Below, piece after piece: positions 44,976 to 54,724 of a stretch of 64,000 bases of DNA. Position 1 is the first letter of the stretch. Each line of letters opens with the position of its first letter. The DNA lies in assembly GCA_037178975.1 (NCBI GenBank), contig JASJZH010000002.1, positions 2,604,001 to 2,668,000 of the forward strand, read 5' to 3'. Position numbers and translations under genes: made by a program. The notes beneath the pieces were generated by a model. It was given only the letters and a program-made list of their open reading frames with translations, was not told the origin of the DNA and made no database searches. This stretch comes from Oscheius tipulae. Its lineage: Eukaryota > Nematoda > Chromadorea > Rhabditida > Rhabditidae.

Positions 44976-46967
44976 TCAAAGCCGGAGGAGAGTTACGTAG
45001 TGGATAGTAAAAGTTCCCAGAGTTTGGCTAATAAGAGAAATCGAATTTAATAAAGACAAACGGACTTTTTGAATATTTTGAACCGAATTTCGACTGAAAT
45101 GGCATGGGTTATGACCGGTCTCGTACCGAAGGACCTGCTTTACAAAAGGCACCCATTTGCCATGATCGTACAGTATCGGCCAGTAGGGCTGCGCTGGACA
45201 AATTGGACAGCCCAAAATTCCTTTGGAGCGGTAGTGGGAAGCAAACTTCAAGACTCTCGCAAGAAGGCCAATCGGCGGCACTAACCAAATCGTAGACGTG
45301 TTCCTCCAGTATCCAGCGTAGTTAAAAGCATCGATTCCAGACGACCTCGGGCATGCCGATCTGGAAATGAATGTTAAGCACTTGCTGTTTCTGTCGTTTG
45401 CGAATAGGTCAATGTCGCATCTTTCTAGTTTATTCTGTGCGCATTCGGCTATCTCGGGCCTAATTCTCCAGTCATCCAAGTCAATCTCCCTGCTCTCTGC
45501 GTCTGCCTCAACGTTGTCTTCCCTTGGAATCCAATCTACGTATGCTATGATATTCTGTTCGACTAGCATTCTCCAAATGCTTTTTGCCTGCTCGTGAAGC
45601 TCCGGAATCATGCTACCTTTCCGATAGATGGCGCACGCCGCTTGGTTATCGCAAGAGACCAAAACTGGACTTTGAATGTTAGGCAAAAAGCTTCTCAAGC
45701 CGAAATCTATCGCGAACAGCTCTCTGTGCGTACTCGACGCTATCAACAGACGTTCTGGGAGTTCGCGTGAGGTTTTTCCTTCTTTCCCGGTGTGTAAGAT
45801 GGCGCCAACTGCGAATGCCGAAGCGTCTACGCTGATTTACGTTACCGGTGTCTCTCGTAAAGGTGGAAGATCAAGCGATCTTGTCGGAGAGGTTTGGAAG
45901 TATCGAGTCCAAAACAAGAGTTCACCTTTTTCTCCTTCATTCTTCTTAATGTGGTACCCGTCTCTTTGTGACGTGGCCGTCGTAGTCTGCAGATACTTGG
46001 ACTCTCTCTTCTCGAAATCTGTAAACAGGAGATGTAGTAAGGTTAGTGAACCCGTGAATTTCAGCCTTTGCCTAAGAGAGGGAGATCGGATCATTTGTAG
46101 TTTTAACAAGCAACCTCTTACGTTATCTAGACGCCTCTGCGTGATTGAAAAACGGTATTCTGCCAGTTTAACTTCATATACTAGCCAAGTGAAAATCTGA
46201 GATGGGGTCCAATGACATTTGTTTTCGGAAAGACCATCCTGCGGCTAGCAAATCACGCCTCACTATCTCCACTGCCTTGGCGCAGTCCTCGGTCTTTTCT
46301 GCGTAAATTACTCCATCATCTAGATATAGAGCGACCCCTAGTCCATCTGACCTCCACTTCTTCACAAATCGTCGCAAAAGCTTCGTAAAAATTCTAGGAC
46401 CAAAAGAAAGGCCAAACGGCAATACCTTGAATCTGATATCTGGTCTAAAATCAGACGCAACTTACTATTGTTCTCGGCTACAGAAAGGGGGCTGAAGAAA
46501 GTACGGCGAGCTGTGTCCTCAGAAAGCTCCTCAATTGCGGCGGTTTGCAAGAGTTCTGAAATTTCTTTGATTACGAAATCAGTATGGGCTAGCGCCGAGG
46601 TACTATTTTTATTTTTAAGTGAAGGCGGCTGATCTTTCCAAGGTATTGAGTAGCCGTTTTCCAACGAGTCGGCCATCACAGGGCTCAGGTCTAGTCTCTT
46701 CCAAAATTCAATGAATTCGTGGATCTTTCCGGCGCGAAAAACCTGCGCAGCCGGAATAGCACCGGACTCTTCGGGATCAAGACCCGGAATACTTGGGATA
46801 GAGACGCCCGACAATGAAAAATTGCAAGAAACCTTACGTCCTGTCTGTCCTCCTCGGACAATCTGGGGCCCAGTGGCCCTGTTGGCCACAAACTTTGCAA
46901 ACGTCTCTTGAACGGTCTCTTCTTTCGGGGAAAAACGGGCGCGGCAGAGCACTGTAACCGTAGGCAT
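44976..46967 (-). pseudogene. reverse transcriptase-RNase H of the PAT-type element, deleted
   Basis: N-terminal RT text (FFSPLSVAENNSKLRLILDQ) jumps directly to the palm region FKVLPFGLSFGPRIF and ALYLDDGVIYAEK (YxDD box as YLDD) with a frame change, so part of the fingers/palm, including the first catalytic Asp motif, is missing. RNase H follows: DASAFAVGAIL, SSTHRELFAIDFGL, VSCDNQAACAIYRKGS and WIPREDNVEADAESRE, typical of DIRS-like elements. The frame overlaps the end of gag. Confidence 0.8.
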
Positions 46968-47490
46968 CGTGGTGAGCGTAGAAGTAACCGTTGTCCTTCT
47001 GGTAGCCGGATGAGAAGCGGGAACCGGGTTGGCGGGCCGGTTTCCGGTAACGAAAGGGCTGCCTGGCTGAAGGCAAATGTCTGCGCTTCCTATCTTCCTT
47101 CTTCTTCTCCCTCGCCTGTTCCACGATGATCTCGGCCAGAATCGGGTCGATGATCCTCAGCTCTTCTGCCTTCCTCTTGGCCTTGAGTAGATCAAAAACG
47201 GCTGGATTCTTGTCGACAACGCGCAAGAGCTCGTTGCGGTTCTTCAACTTGGTAAGGATCTCTTCTTTGTTCTTCTCGGCCTCCGTCATCAGCTTCATCA
47301 GCTCCTGATTGAAATCGAACTGCGCTTGATATCCTTTACGATCCAACTTTACATCCTCCCTCTTTCTGCATCCCTGTTTGACGAGTTGCTTCTTCTCGTA
47401 GTTCTCGACGCACATTTCCGCGAAAGCTCGCATGTCGGCGTCCGAGTGACGCTGGATCACATCTTCGCAAGAAGGCGATTGCTCGCGCAT
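46834..47490 (-). CDS. gag-like protein of the PAT-type element
   Basis: An intact frame of 218 codons. The N-terminal half is helical and charged (KQLVKQGCRKREDVKLDRKG, many Lys/Glu); the C-terminal part is Arg/Pro/Tyr-rich and ends with one zinc knuckle, CKVCGQQGHWAPDC (CX2CX4HX4C), for nucleic-acid packaging. Start MREQSPSCEDVIQ. The RT frame overlaps its last 134 bp. Confidence 0.75.
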   Translation of the reverse strand: MREQSPSCEDVIQRHSDADMRAFAEMCVENYEKKQLVKQGCRKREDVKLDRKGYQAQFDFNQELMKLMTEAEKNKEEILTKLKNRNELLRVVDKNPAVFDLLKAKRKAEELRIIDPILAEIIVEQAREKKKEDRKRRHLPSARQPFRYRKPARQPGSRFSSGYQKDNGYFYAHHDAYGYSALPRPFFPERRDRSRDVCKVCGQQGHWAPDCPRRTDRT

Positions 47491-47640
47491 TTTCTGACCT
47501 GAACTGAGGTTGGAGCGAAATAGAAGACACGAAAACGAATGCAGCGAGAATTGAGTCTAGTCGAAAAATTGAAGAATAATAGAATTTAGCAACAAATATA
47601 TGGAGAAAAATAGAAACGAATGTTGATACGAAAAACGAAA

Positions 47641-47750
47641 AGAATGATTTCCGGGAACGACGATCCGCTGTCGCGGCATCGTCTACCGTAACCCGCCATT
47701 CGTGGCGGACCCTCATTCCGCGTCCCATCCTTTCGCCACCGCCCAAAACA
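47641..47750 (-). repeat. split direct repeat A1 of the PAT-type element
   Basis: 110 bp matching 44768-44877 base for base by eye. It includes the small palindrome CGCCATTCGTGGCG. Confidence 0.85.
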
Positions 47751-48125
47751 CATTTCGCAGCTGATTTCCATTTCATTAAGAGTTTTCTTGTTTGTTTTTA
47801 GGACAAATTGTTATAGATTAGTGTTTTTATGCAAAAAGAACTACAAACAACGATCATATCAGACAAAAATCATTGGTAGTAGTAAACGAAGCACCACGGT
47901 TCGAAGTGAAGCAAAACTGCGTACTGAAGATATAATCTATTTGTTGCATTTTTCGATGCGTTTGATCCATTTTTTTTCGACTTGAAAGTGTGTTTAATCA
48001 ATTTAGCTGCCAAATAATTTCATATCCTTCAGCTTTGAAATAAAGTGGTTTGAATTGCCGCGCAAATTGCGGTAAAGTCGCACCAATGAGTTTGTAGTCG
48101 GACACTTGCTTTAAAGGGATTAATA

Positions 48126-49209
48126 TTGGGTTGGCAACTAGGTCTTTTCGCTTTTTGTAAACATGTCCTTTGTCTTGTGTACGACAACGTCCGAGCTATT
48201 GATATAGCACCTCGTGTAGCTCACTCAGCACTCTACCACCACCATGCAAGACATCACTTCTTTTCATCTGCGACATGTAATATTAAATGAGTTCCTCAAA
48301 GGCATGAATGGTGCCCAAATGGCGGCTAATATCAACGATGTTTATGGCCAAGGGACGACGTCTACGAGGGTATGCCAGTCGCGGTTCCGTCACTTTCGGT
48401 CTGGGGACAAAAGCGTCGAAGATGAGCCAAGGTCAGACCAACAAGTTTCGATGAATCGACGCTACTGCAGCTCGTGAACGAGAACAATCGGTAGACTACT
48501 TGTGAATTAGCAGAGGCACTGCCTGTCAGTCATGCTGCAGTGGAACATCATTTGAAGCACTTGGCATTTACGAAGAAACTGGGCACATGGTTGCCGCATG
48601 ACCTCAGTGACGCCCAGAAGTGGCAGCGCATGTCCGTCGCCCATTCTCTCCTGTCCAGATTTTAGAGAAAATCCTTTTTACCACGCCTGGTGACGAGGAA
48701 TGAGAAGTGGGTAACGTACGTAAACTTCCAAAGGAAGCGTCAATGAGTGGGTCCAGGGCAGACACCAAGTTCTGATGTGAAACCTGCCACCTATCAAAAA
48801 AAGATTATGCTGTGTTTTCTGGGATATCGAAGGAGTGGTGCACTGGGAATTGCTGGATGCTGGAACTACCCTTACGGCCGCCATGTACAGCCAGCAACTC
48901 GAAAGGGTTGCTGTTGCACTTCATTAGAAACGAGCGCTGAAGCCGAAAGTCATCCTGCAGATGGACAACATGCGTCCCCATGTTGCAAAACTCACTCGCT
49001 CCAAGATCCTGGGTTGGGGAATTTTACCCAATCCTCCTTATAGCCCGGACCTTGTCCCTTCCGACTATTATGTGTTCCGGACTCTCAACAACGAGATTGG
49101 AGGACAATAGTTCAATTCCGACGGCGCAGCCGCAGCGAATAGAAAAGTTTTTTGGAAGTCAATAAGTTTTTGTATTTGAAAAAGCGAAAAGACTTAATTA
49201 CCAACCCAA
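48126..49209 (+). mobile_element. mariner-family element, decayed
   Basis: About 1.08 kb between TA target duplications (48124-48125 and 49210-49211). Terminal inverted repeats of about 32 bp: TTGGGTTGGCAACTAGGTCT at the left and the inverse of TTGGGTTGGTAATTAAGTCT at the right, followed by TTTCGCTTTTT on both. It stands 11 bp from the TTAA target duplication of the neighbouring element. Shorter than intact mariners (about 1.3 kb), so internally deleted. Confidence 0.85.
48244..49160 (+). pseudogene. mariner transposase remnant
   Basis: Starts MQDITSFHLRHVILNEFLKG; the helix-turn-helix region GTTSTRVCQSRFRHFRSGD and DEPRSD follow, then frameshifts. Later fragments in other frames: WLPHDLSDAQKWQRM, QKKIMLCFLGYRRSG, ILQMDNMRPHVAKL (second catalytic Asp in QMDN) and PYSPDLVPSDYYVF (third catalytic Asp). 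Multiple stops and shifts; inactive. Confidence 0.8.
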
Positions 49210-49304
49210 TAATAGAAGGTTGATTTTCAGGAAACTTCACGGGACCTGTTTAGAAATAAGCGCGTCGCACACCTGTTCAGCTATAACTGCACTTTCCCTT
49301 TAAG

Positions 49305-52300
49305 AAAAGTACTCCTCTTCACTTTGCTGCCCAAAAAGGTCAGGTTGACATGGTAAAGCTTCTTCTCCACCATGGAGCTACTATCGACAGTGAAGATAAA
49401 GATCTTTACACTCCACTGCACATTGCTGCTTCACAGGGAGAAAATTTAATAGTTGAAATGCTCATCATAGCAGGAGCTTCGGTCACTTCAAAGAATATAG
49501 ATGGGGGGACTCCTCTACATCTTGCTGCAAAAAATAATCATACTCAGAGTGCCAGAACCCTGCTCGAGCATCTCGCGCCGATCGACGCACCGACTGTGTT
49601 CGGCAGAAGTCCTCTTCACCTTGCTGCCCAACGTGGTCATGTTGACATGGTCAACCTCCTCCTCCAACATGAAGCTATCGTCGACAGTCGTGACTATGAC
49701 CTCTGTACCCCACTTCACCTTGCTGCTCAAGAGGGGCACGATCAGGCAGTGGACATGCTTCTTGAAGCCGGAGCTTCGGTCTCGTCAAAGGATGAATATG
49801 GGTGGACTCCTTTGCATTTAGCCGCTGGAAGAAATAACATTGAATGTGCCAGAACCCTGCTTAAGCATCTAGCGCCGATTGATGCCGGTACCCTCAAAAA
49901 CCATACACCTCTTCATCTTGTTGTCCAAAATGGTCATGTTGACATGGTCAACCTCCTCCTCCACCATGGAGCTATCATCGACAGTTGTGACAATAATCTC
50001 TACACCCCGCTTCATCTTGCTGCTCAAGAGGGGTACGATCAAGTAGTGGACGTGCTTCTTGAAGCCGGAGCTTCGGTCTCTTCGAAGGCTAAGGACGAGT
50101 GGACTCCTTTGCATTTAGCCGCTGGAAGAAATAACATTGAATGTGCCAAAACCCTCCTCAAGCATTTCGCGCCGATCGACGCACCGACTGTGTTCGGCAG
50201 AAGTCCTCTTCACCTTGCTGCCCAACGTGGTTATGTTGACATAGTCAACCTCCTCCTCCAACATGAAGCTATCGTCGACAGTCGTGACTATGACCTCTGC
50301 ACCCCACTTCACCTTGCTGCTCAAGAGGGGTACGATCAAGTAGTGGACATGCTTCTTGAAGCCGGAGCTTCGGTCTCTTCGAAGGCTAAGGACGAGTGGA
50401 CTCCTTTGCATTTAGCCGCTGGAAGAAATAACATTGAATGTACCAGAACCCTGCTCAAGCATCTCGCGCCGATTGATGCCGGTTCCCTTAATAACTATAC
50501 TCCTCTTCACGTTGCTGTCCAAAATGGTCATGTTGACATGGTCAACCTCCTCCTCCAACATGGTGCTGTCGTCGACAGTGGCGATTATCAGCTCCACACC
50601 CCGTTTCATCTTGCTGCCCATTATGGGCACGATCAAGTTGTACACATGCTTCTTGAAGCCGGAGCTTCGGTCTCTTTAAAGGATAAATATGGGTGGACTC
50701 CTTTACATTCTGCTGCTAACAAAAATCACATTCAATGTGCCAGAACCCTGCTCAAGCATCTCGCGCCGATTCATGCCGATTCCCTTAATAATTTTACTCC
50801 TCTTCACGTTGCTGTCCAAAATGGTCATGTTGACATGGTCAACCTCCTCCTCCAACATGATGCCGTCGTCGACAGTCGTAACTATGACCTCTGCACCCCT
50901 CTTCACCTTGCTGCTCATTATGGGCACGATCAAGTCGTGGACGTGCTTCTTGAAGCCGGAGCTTCGGTCTCTTCGAAGGCTAAGGACGAGTGGACTCCTT
51001 TGTATTTAGCCGCTGGAAGTAATAACATTGAATGTGCCAGAACCCTGCTCAAGCATCTTGCGCCGATTGATGCCGGTTCCCTTAATAACTATACTCCTCT
51101 TCACGTTGCTGTCCAAAATGGTCATGTTGACATGGTCAACCTCCTCCTCCAACATGGTGCTGTCGTCGACAGTGGCGATTATCAGCTCTACACCCCGCTT
51201 CACCTTGCTGCTCATTATGGGCACGATCAAGTCGTGGACATGCTTCTTGAAGCCGGAGCTTCGGTCTCTTCAAAGGATAAATATGGGTGCACTCCTTTAC
51301 ATTCTGCTGCGTACAAAAATCACATTGAATGTGCGAGAACCCTGCTCAAGCATTTCGCGCCGATTGATGCCGATTCCCTTAATAATTTTACTCCTCTTCA
51401 CGTTGCTGTCCAAAATGGTCATGTTGACATGGTCAACCTCCTCCTCCAACATGGTGCTGTCGTCGACAGTGGTGATTATCAGCTCTACACCCCGCTTCAC
51501 CTTGCTGCTCATTATGGGCACGATCAAGTCGTGGACATGCTTCTTGAAGCCGGAGCTTCGGTCTCTTCAAAGGATAAATATGGGTGCACTCCTTTACATT
51601 CTGCTGCTAACAAAAATCACATTGAATGTGCCAGAACCCTGCTCAAGCATCATGCATCGATCGATGCCGATACCCTCAAGAACCATACTCCTCTTCACCT
51701 TGTTGCCCAACGTGGTTATGTTAACATGGTCAACCTCCTCCTCCAACATGAAGCTATCGTCGATAGTCGTGACTATGACCTCTGCACCCCGCTTCATCTT
51801 GCTACTCGTCATGGACATCATCTGGTCGTGGAAATGCTCATCACGGCAGGAGCTTCGGTCTCTTCGAAGGCTAAAGATGGGTGGACTTCTTTGCATTTTG
51901 CTGCCGGAGGAAATCATATTGAATGTGCCAGAATCCTGATCAAGCATCTCGCGCTGATTGATATCGGTACCCTTAAGAACCGTATCAAGAACCATATGAA
52001 ACTACTTCTCCAATATGGAGCTAGCATCGACGGTCGCGATAATAATCTCTACACCCCTCTTCACCGTGCTGCCGAAAAAGGACATGTTGACATGGTGAAG
52101 CTTCTTCTCCAACATGGAGCTATCATCGACGGTCGCGACAATGAACGCTTCACCCCGCTTCATCTTGCTACTCGTCATGGACATCATCTGGTCGTGGAAA
52201 TGCTCATCACGGCAGGAGCCTCGGTCTCTTCAAAGGATAAATATGGGTGGACTCCTTTACATTCAGCTGCTAACAAAAATCACATTGAAAGTGCCAGAAC

Positions 52301-52427
52301 CCTGCTCAAGCATCTCGCGCCGATTCATGCCGGTACTCATAAGAATCATACTCCTCTTCACCTTGCTGCCCAAAAAGGTCATGTTGACATGGTGGAGCTT
52401 CTTCTCCAACATGGAGCTAGAAGATAG
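49305..52427 (+). CDS. ankyrin-repeat exon (about 31 repeats), C-terminal part of the kinase-ankyrin gene
   Basis: One uninterrupted exon of about 1,040 codons after an acceptor at 49303-49304 (ccctttaag). Each 33-residue unit has the ankyrin core TPLHLAA..GH...V..LL..GA. Units come in a fixed order of three with their own consensus: (i) TPLHVAVQNGHVDMVNLLLQ, (ii) YTPLHLAA.YGHDQVVDMLL with EAGASVSSKDK, (iii) WTPLHLAAGRNNIECARTLL with KHLAPIDA. The trio repeats about ten times. There is no ATG at its start (first Met is residue 16) and the exon opens in phase 0, matching the kinase donor at 43120, so it is best read as the kinase gene's last exon; a stand-alone ankyrin gene starting at 49350 is the alternative. 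Ankyrin arrays bind protein partners. Ends ..QHGARR and TAG, with decayed ankyrin text beyond. Confidence 0.85.
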   Translation, partial: KSTPLHFAAQKGQVDMVKLLLHHGATIDSEDKDLYTPLHIAASQGENLIVEMLIIAGASVTSKNIDGGTPLHLAAKNNHTQSARTLLEHLAPIDAPTVFGRSPLHLAAQRGHVDMVNLLLQHEAIVDSRDYDLCTPLHLAAQEGHDQAVDMLLEAGASVSSKDEYGWTPLHLAAGRNNIECARTLLKHLAPIDAGTLKNHTPLHLVVQNGHVDMVNLLLHHGAIIDSCDNNLYTPLHLAAQEGYDQVVDVLLEAGASVSSKAKDEWTPLHLAAGRNNIECAKTLLKHFAPIDAPTVFGRSPLHLAAQRGYVDIVNLLLQHEAIVDSRDYDLCTPLHLAAQEGYDQVVDMLLEAGASVSSKAKDEWTPLHLAAGRNNIECTRTLLKHLAPIDAGSLNNYTPLHVAVQNGHVDMVNLLLQHGAVVDSGDYQLHTPFHLAAHYGHDQVVHMLLEAGASVSLKDKYGWTPLHSAANKNHIQCARTLLKHLAPIHADSLNNFTPLHVAVQNGHVDMVNLLLQHDAVVDSRNYDLCTPLHLAAHYGHDQVVDVLLEAGASVSSKAKDEWTPLYLAAGSNNIECARTLLKHLAPIDAGSLNNYTPLHVAVQNGHVDMVNLLLQHGAVVDSGDYQLYTPLHLAAHYGHDQVVDMLLEAGASVSSKDKYGCTPLHSAAYKNHIECARTLLKHFAPIDADSLNNFTPLHVAVQNGHVDMVNLLLQHGAVVDSGDYQLYTPLHLAAHYGHDQVVDMLLEAGASVSSKDKYGCTPLHSAANKNHIECARTLLKHHASIDADTLKNHTPLHLVAQRGYVNMVNLLLQHEAIVDSRDYDLCTPLHLATRHGHHLVVEMLITAGASVSSKAKDGWTSLHFAAGGNHIECARILIKHLALIDIGTLKNRIKNHMKLLLQYGASIDGRDNNLYTPLHRAAEKGHVDMVKLLLQHGAIIDGRDNERFTPLHLATRHGHHLVVEMLITAGASVSSKDKYGWTPLHSAANKNHIESARTLLKHLAPIHAGTHKNHTPLHLAAQKGHVDMVELLLQHGARR
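49305..52427 (+). repeat. tandem higher-order repeat, about 297-bp period
   Basis: Three ankyrin units of 99 bp form a 297-bp super-unit repeated about ten times. Some neighbouring copies differ by only a few bases; compare 50455-50690, 51046-51285 and 51352-51580, including the shared run GGTCATGTTGACATGGTCAA. Long frames are open on the antisense strand too, a by-product of the periodicity. Confidence 0.85.
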
Positions 52428-52594
52428 CGATCACGCCACTTCACTGCACTTTGCTGTTCTTCAGGACATAATTTGTTGGTGGAAATGCTCATCTCATTAG
52501 GAGCTTCAGTCTTGTCAATGAGGATTTCTCTTTTACACATTCTAATAGGATACACGTTAGAAGAACAATTATCCAACAAGTTGAACTTCAAATA
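52428..52594 (+). pseudogene. decayed ankyrin tail beyond the stop
   Basis: After the TAG at 52425-52427 the DNA still encodes ankyrin-like text in a shifted frame: SDHATSLHFAVLQ, then HNLLVEMLISLGASVLS and a tail to NKLNFK and TAA at 52592-52594, with AATAAA overlapping. A small frameshift near the stop appears to have shortened the protein by about one and a half repeats. Confidence 0.55.
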
Positions 52595-53394
52595 AAAATC
52601 ATCATTGTATACATCTTTATTGTTTCATCCATGTTCTTCTATTCTTGATTCTATTATGCCCCTTTGTCTCTCTGTTTAAACAAAACAAAACATCTACAAC
52701 ACCTGTGTTAGATGAAATCTCACATCTCGCTGCTCTCCTCAAATCCAGCGAATTTTTCCCACAACCTTGACCGATTTCTGCTTATAGACGTAGCGTCCAA
52801 ATTTCTTGACGGTCTCTTGTACCTGACAGTCGTCCTTCTCTCCCTTCAGCCGGAGACAGTCGCTCTACTCAAGGTTTGGTGCTATGTTTTTTTTTTTGCT
52901 GCTTTAAACTAATTTTCTCGGTTTCTAAGTACAAGTTAGGATTAAGTTTTTGTGCCCCTTCGAGGCGTATTTACCTTGTCCTTTCTCCAGTAAAACGATT
53001 GCTAATGACCACTGCTAATCAGTTAAACCCACTTCCCTTTCACTCTATGGACCCATTTCACATCCCTCGAATATTTTTTTTTCAAGCCAATCGGTGCCAA
53101 GCATCAGCAAGTCAAATTTCCTCACTATGTATCAATCTTCTGAAACCAAAAAACCAGATAGCCTTTCAATTTCTACCAGTTCGTGACCAATGTCTAATTT
53201 CAGTCCCTCCCTCGAAGTGATTCAAGTGTTTTCCCCCCGAAAAGACTAGTGATTCAGCGCGACGAGATGTCTTTTAAAAACTCTCGTGATTTTTTAACCG
53301 ACTTCGATACATGTCTTCCCGGTCTGTTCGTCAAAACCCGTCATCACTCTGGCTATTATGTCTCTTTTTCTGTCTCTAAAAAAAGTTTGTTTCT
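52595..53394. other. 3' flank of ankyrin exon, unassigned
   Basis: A plus-strand frame MKSHISLLSSNPANFSHNLD (52712-52912) and another, MSFKNSRDFLTDFDTC (53267 on), are open but unrecognised; the second adjoins the Merlin-like element and may be transposon-derived. The 21-bp text tactcaaggtttggtgctatg at about 52865 recurs at about 55038. No gene supported. Confidence 0.3.
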
Positions 53395-54130
53395 GTTTTT
53401 TTTGTTTTGTTTCTCGTCGTTTTACCCTTTTTCTCGACTTTTTTTTTTACATTTTCTCTGTTTATAGTGTTGTTTGACTTCTTTCAACGTACCGCACCTT
53501 GGAATCAACAAAAAGCAATCATTTGATAAAAATATTGCCTAAAAAAAGGGAAATTTCTAATAAAACTTCCTAGTTTCTCCCTTCGTTTTGGCTAAAACAT
53601 GTTCAGGATGCCAGTAAGGAATGATCCCACTTTTCTTGAAGTTGCCGATCTTGTCTCGCCTACTGTCAGGAACTCGGCTTGCTTGCTACTCCTCCGGTCA
53701 TCGGGTTCACCCGTAAGAAACCTCGCCAACCTGTCTACGCTAGATGCAGCGATAAGCCGTTGAATCCGAACAAGCCTGCTTGCACTGGCGTTTTTGGGAC
53801 ATAAGGATGGCGTTCCCAAGTATAGATGTACCGTCTGCAGGAATGATCGGTCGGTTCACCACGGTATCTCAGTCATCATGCCCAAGGTAGCTGATACGAA
53901 GTCGTTCTTCACCCATATTGACAGCAGTTATAGACCGAAACATAAGGTAGCTTCTTTATTTCCCGTTGGGGGAAGACTAACTCTGAATCCTAGGTGAGTA
54001 TTCGCGATAGCTTTTTGTTGATTCCAAGGTGCGGTACGTTGAAAGAAGTCGAACAACACTATAAACAGACAGAAAATGTAAAAAAAAAAGTCGAGAAAAA
54101 CGGTAAAACGACGAAAAACGAAAAAAAAAA
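53395..54130 (+). mobile_element. Merlin (IS1016/ISXO2)-like transposon with long inverted repeats
   Basis: Inverted repeats of about 115-125 bp: TTGTTTGACTTCTTTCAACG ... GGAATCAACAAAAAGC on the left (to about 53520) is matched in reverse complement from about 54010. Between them lies a decayed transposase: QELGLLATPPVIGF, then KDGVPKYRCTVCRNDRSVHH, the zinc-ribbon part typical of ISXO2/Merlin transposases, in different frames with stops. The catalytic core is missing, so the element is non-autonomous. Confidence 0.65.
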
Positions 54131-54487
54131 ATATTTCGCGCCAAGCCGTAGTTTTGCGTACGTCGTACGTAATTTCGCGTAAAATCGAACCGGAGCGCCT
54201 GTTTAACTACTACCGAGAACTTCAGTATTCTCCTCCTCGTTGTTCCGGCCATCAAATCCATTTCCCTCCCTGGGTGTGAGCAATCAAAAAATTCGCTCTC
54301 ACGTAATCGGCCTGCCTCTTCTCTCTTTTTCCTTTCTCCAAAAGTCTAGTTTCACCTCATTCTCAGTAGGAGAGAGAGATTGGAGTTCATTGGTTCCAGT
54401 AGGGGAGACGTTCCTTGTCTCTCAGGGGTTTTCCAAAGCATATAACTCATGAAACAAACAAGGAATGAAATGTTACGCTTGTTTCTA
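54131..54487. other. spacer between two transposable elements
   Basis: Contains tacgtcgtacgta, a short palindrome-like stretch at about 54157-54171, next to the Merlin-like element. No gene seen. Confidence 0.3.
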
Positions 54488-54724
54488 GACGGCGTGTTAT
54501 GCGCGTCGCCACTTTTTCAAGCTGGGCGCAAATGCCGCTCGTTTTCTTAAGTACAGTATCCTACAGAAAACGTGGTTTAAACCGATTGTGGCACAGAATA
54601 CCGTATACTTTACATTAATCTAAAAAGTGGCTATAGAACTAATTTTAAATTTCCGTCCTCGAAATAGGAAGTTGGCGCGAGAAAAATTGGCGACGCCTTT
54701 TGCATGGGCGTAACACGCCGTGTC
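54488..54724. repeat. short MITE with GC-rich termini
   Basis: About 237 bp. The left end GACGGCGTGTTATGCGCGTCGCC is imperfectly inverted at the right end (GGCGACGCCTTTTGCATGGGCG then TAACACGCCGTGTC). AT-rich centre, no coding. Confidence 0.6.

Larger units (their letters stand above)
43368..47750 (-). mobile_element. PAT/DIRS-type tyrosine-recombinase retrotransposon
   Basis: In minus-strand order: repeat A1 (47750-47641), gag with a CCHC knuckle, RT-RNase H, repeat B1 (44964-44883) directly followed by A2 (44877-44768), a tyrosine recombinase, and repeat B2 (43449-43368). A1 and A2 are 110 bp and nearly identical; B1 and B2 are 82 bp and nearly identical. This split-direct-repeat layout with gag zinc knuckle and tyrosine recombinase, without LTRs or integrase, defines the PAT group first described in the nematode Panagrellus. 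The copy is damaged: RT has an internal deletion and the recombinase has at least two frameshifts. No target duplication is expected for this class. Confidence 0.85.
43143..48114. mobile_element. TTAA-flanked transposon interrupted by a PAT-type element
   Basis: TTAA at 43143-43146 and at 48111-48114 bracket ends AGCGAGTGTCCGGCTATTGC (left) and, inverted, AGCAAGTGTCCGACTACAAA (right); the first about 18 bases are near-perfect inverted repeats, and weaker similarity (GGTGCG...GCGGCAATT) continues inward. Removing the retrotransposon at 43368-47750 leaves only about 580 bp, so this is a non-autonomous element; its own coding remains are not recognisable. Relatives: the MITE at 13438-13634 and an orphan end at 40619. 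Target and TIR style resemble piggyBac-like elements (inference). Confidence 0.7.

Noticed and set aside
49515..52187. Long minus-strand open frames under the ankyrin array
   Set aside because: They mirror the 99-bp periodicity of the sense array and encode no known text; no antisense gene is supported.
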